This document shows positions 4,829 through 5,682 of a stretch of DNA of 5,682 nucleotides, in pieces. The stretch comes from an uncultured Methylococcaceae bacterium. Lineage in GTDB: Bacteria; Pseudomonadota; Gammaproteobacteria; Methylococcales; Methylomonadaceae. The stretch's first letter is position 1; every line of letters begins with the position of its first letter. The position numbers and the translations under genes were made by a program. The notes under the pieces were generated by a model, which was not told where the DNA came from, did not search any database, and saw only the letters and a program-made list of their open reading frames with translations. The stretch lies in the NCBI GenBank assembly GCA_903839795.1, contig CAIMDR010000244.1, forward strand, positions 1 to 5,682, read 5' to 3'.

Positions 4829-5682
4829 CTACTGCCCTGCGTGTTGCTTCATGGCTTCTTCGATCTTCGCTTTCACGGCTTCGAGGTTGAAGCTCGCACC
4901 CTTCTGCATAGGTGGATACTCAAGCGCTGTCATGGCCAGCTTGCCCACTTGCTGCTGAACAAATACAAAGCGCCAGAACTCATACTGGAACCATTGAAAG
5001 TAATTCTCTGATCCGTTTAGTGTTCCGTTTTCAGGGAAGTCCAGGCGCTCGAATGGATCCAGCCGCCGGGTTGGTCAATAAAACGATACTTGTAGTCATC
5101 AATACGCACTGCGCCCAAGGTGCTTTCCCCGAAATAGAAAATTTCATGGCGATTCGACGGCCCTTTGCCTGTAATCAAATCCAACTGGTTATAGCCGTCA
5201 AGATGCATCTTGTACTTGGTATCGCCAATTTTTTTGCCCTTCAACAGCTCATCCGCAATAGTCGGGTCACCCGCCGCAGGCATCTTGCCCGGCCAGCGAA
5301 CGATTGCCGGTACACGGAAACCACCTTCAAAGATGGTGCCTTTTTGTCCCCTGAACGGTGTGTTGCCTCCATCAGGCCAAGTGAATGTCTCTGTACCGTT
5401 GTCAGTAGTGAAAACGACGATAGTATTTTCGTCCTCGCCCATGTCCTTAAGCTTTTGCATCAGTAAGCCGATGTCGTCATCGAGTTGCGCCATGCCCGCT
5501 TCATGGATTGACCAGCCGTTTTGAGCGGTTCGTAACGCCTCATACTTGTCTGAAAGATGGGTAACGATGTGCATGCGGGTAGGATTAAGCCAGAGAAAGA
5601 ATGGCTTGCCGTCCGCCTCGACCTTGTCGATGAACTTAAAGGAAAGATCGCGAATCTCGTCGTTTTCGTTAGTCGCGACGTA
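4829..5682 (-). pseudogene. Arylsulfatase (formylglycine-dependent type), C-terminal part, frameshifted with internal deletions; 5' end outside window
   Basis: The frame enters at 5682 and reads a typical sulfatase middle and end: FFLWLNPTRMHIVTHLS, MAQLDDDIGLLMQKLKDM, TIVVFTTDNGTETFTWPDGG (DNG holds metal-site residues), FRGQKGTIFEGGFRVPAIVR, then MHLDGYNQLDLITGKGPSNR and AVRIDDYKYRFIDQPGGW. It then stops at 5017-5019 after a nonsense tail (IHSSAWTSLKTEH). In the next frame, from 5062, the authentic C-terminus resumes: LDPFERLDFPENGTLNGSE, then YFQWFQYEFWRFVFVQQQVG and QKGASFNLEAVKAKIEEAM, ending at TAG 4829-4831. In relatives as I remember them about 16 residues lie between QPGGW and LDPFER, so a frame-shifting deletion fits better than a one-base error. 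A second, in-frame loss is inferred near 5269-5277, where RWPGKMPAAGDPTIADELL lacks the usual S-G-x-D-W-x-P-T segment. Family enzymes hydrolyse sulfate esters, usually in the periplasm. The catalytic Cys/Ser motif would be left of the protein start seen here, beyond 5682. The gene is probably inactive. Confidence 0.82.

Noticed and set aside
4912..5466. Plus-strand 184-codon open frame opposite the sulfatase
   Set aside because: It lies entirely over the minus-strand sulfatase, whose reading matches a known family. The plus-strand product has no recognisable motif, signal or ribosome binding site.

Overview
The window is a minus-strand block from a Gram-negative bacterium. Two lipoproteins with lipoboxes, an outer-membrane beta-barrel ending in an aromatic residue, and a Pqi-type lipid-transport operon all require an outer membrane. 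Moderate G+C, clear AAGGAG-type ribosome binding sites and the gene content suggest a proteobacterium, probably gamma (perhaps methanotroph-like). No marker gene settles the genus.

In transcription order (right to left): (1) 5682-4829 is the 3' part of a formylglycine-type arylsulfatase, damaged by an apparent in-frame internal deletion near 5270 and a second, frame-shifting deletion near 5060. Its true C-terminus is still readable in the other frame. (2) 4828-4612 is non-coding and dense in inverted repeats, including a candidate terminator for the sulfatase. (3) 4611-3886 is a DUF3313-type lipoprotein. (4) 3885-3742 is a short gap with a GC-rich hairpin just before the next ribosome binding site. 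(5) 3741-2911 is an uncharacterised outer-membrane beta-barrel protein. (6) 2784-1969 is a second, divergent DUF3313-type lipoprotein. (7) 1979-1800 is an orphan C-terminal tail of a DUF4239 (bestrophin-like) membrane protein, starting where the lipoprotein gene ends; I read it as a truncated remnant. (8) 1707-1 is the start of a paraquat-inducible (Pqi) operon: two half-length PqiA genes overlapping by 11 bp, then pqiB (MCE domain) overlapping by ATGA and running off the left edge.

Functionally there are two units. The pqiA-pqiA-pqiB genes should build an inner-membrane to outer-membrane lipid-trafficking path. The lipoprotein / beta-barrel / lipoprotein set, downstream of a decaying sulfatase, looks like an uncharacterised cell-envelope cassette. 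The loss signs on both sides of it (broken sulfatase, DUF4239 tail) suggest a locus under rearrangement. Family assignments come from recognising sequence motifs, not from database searches.
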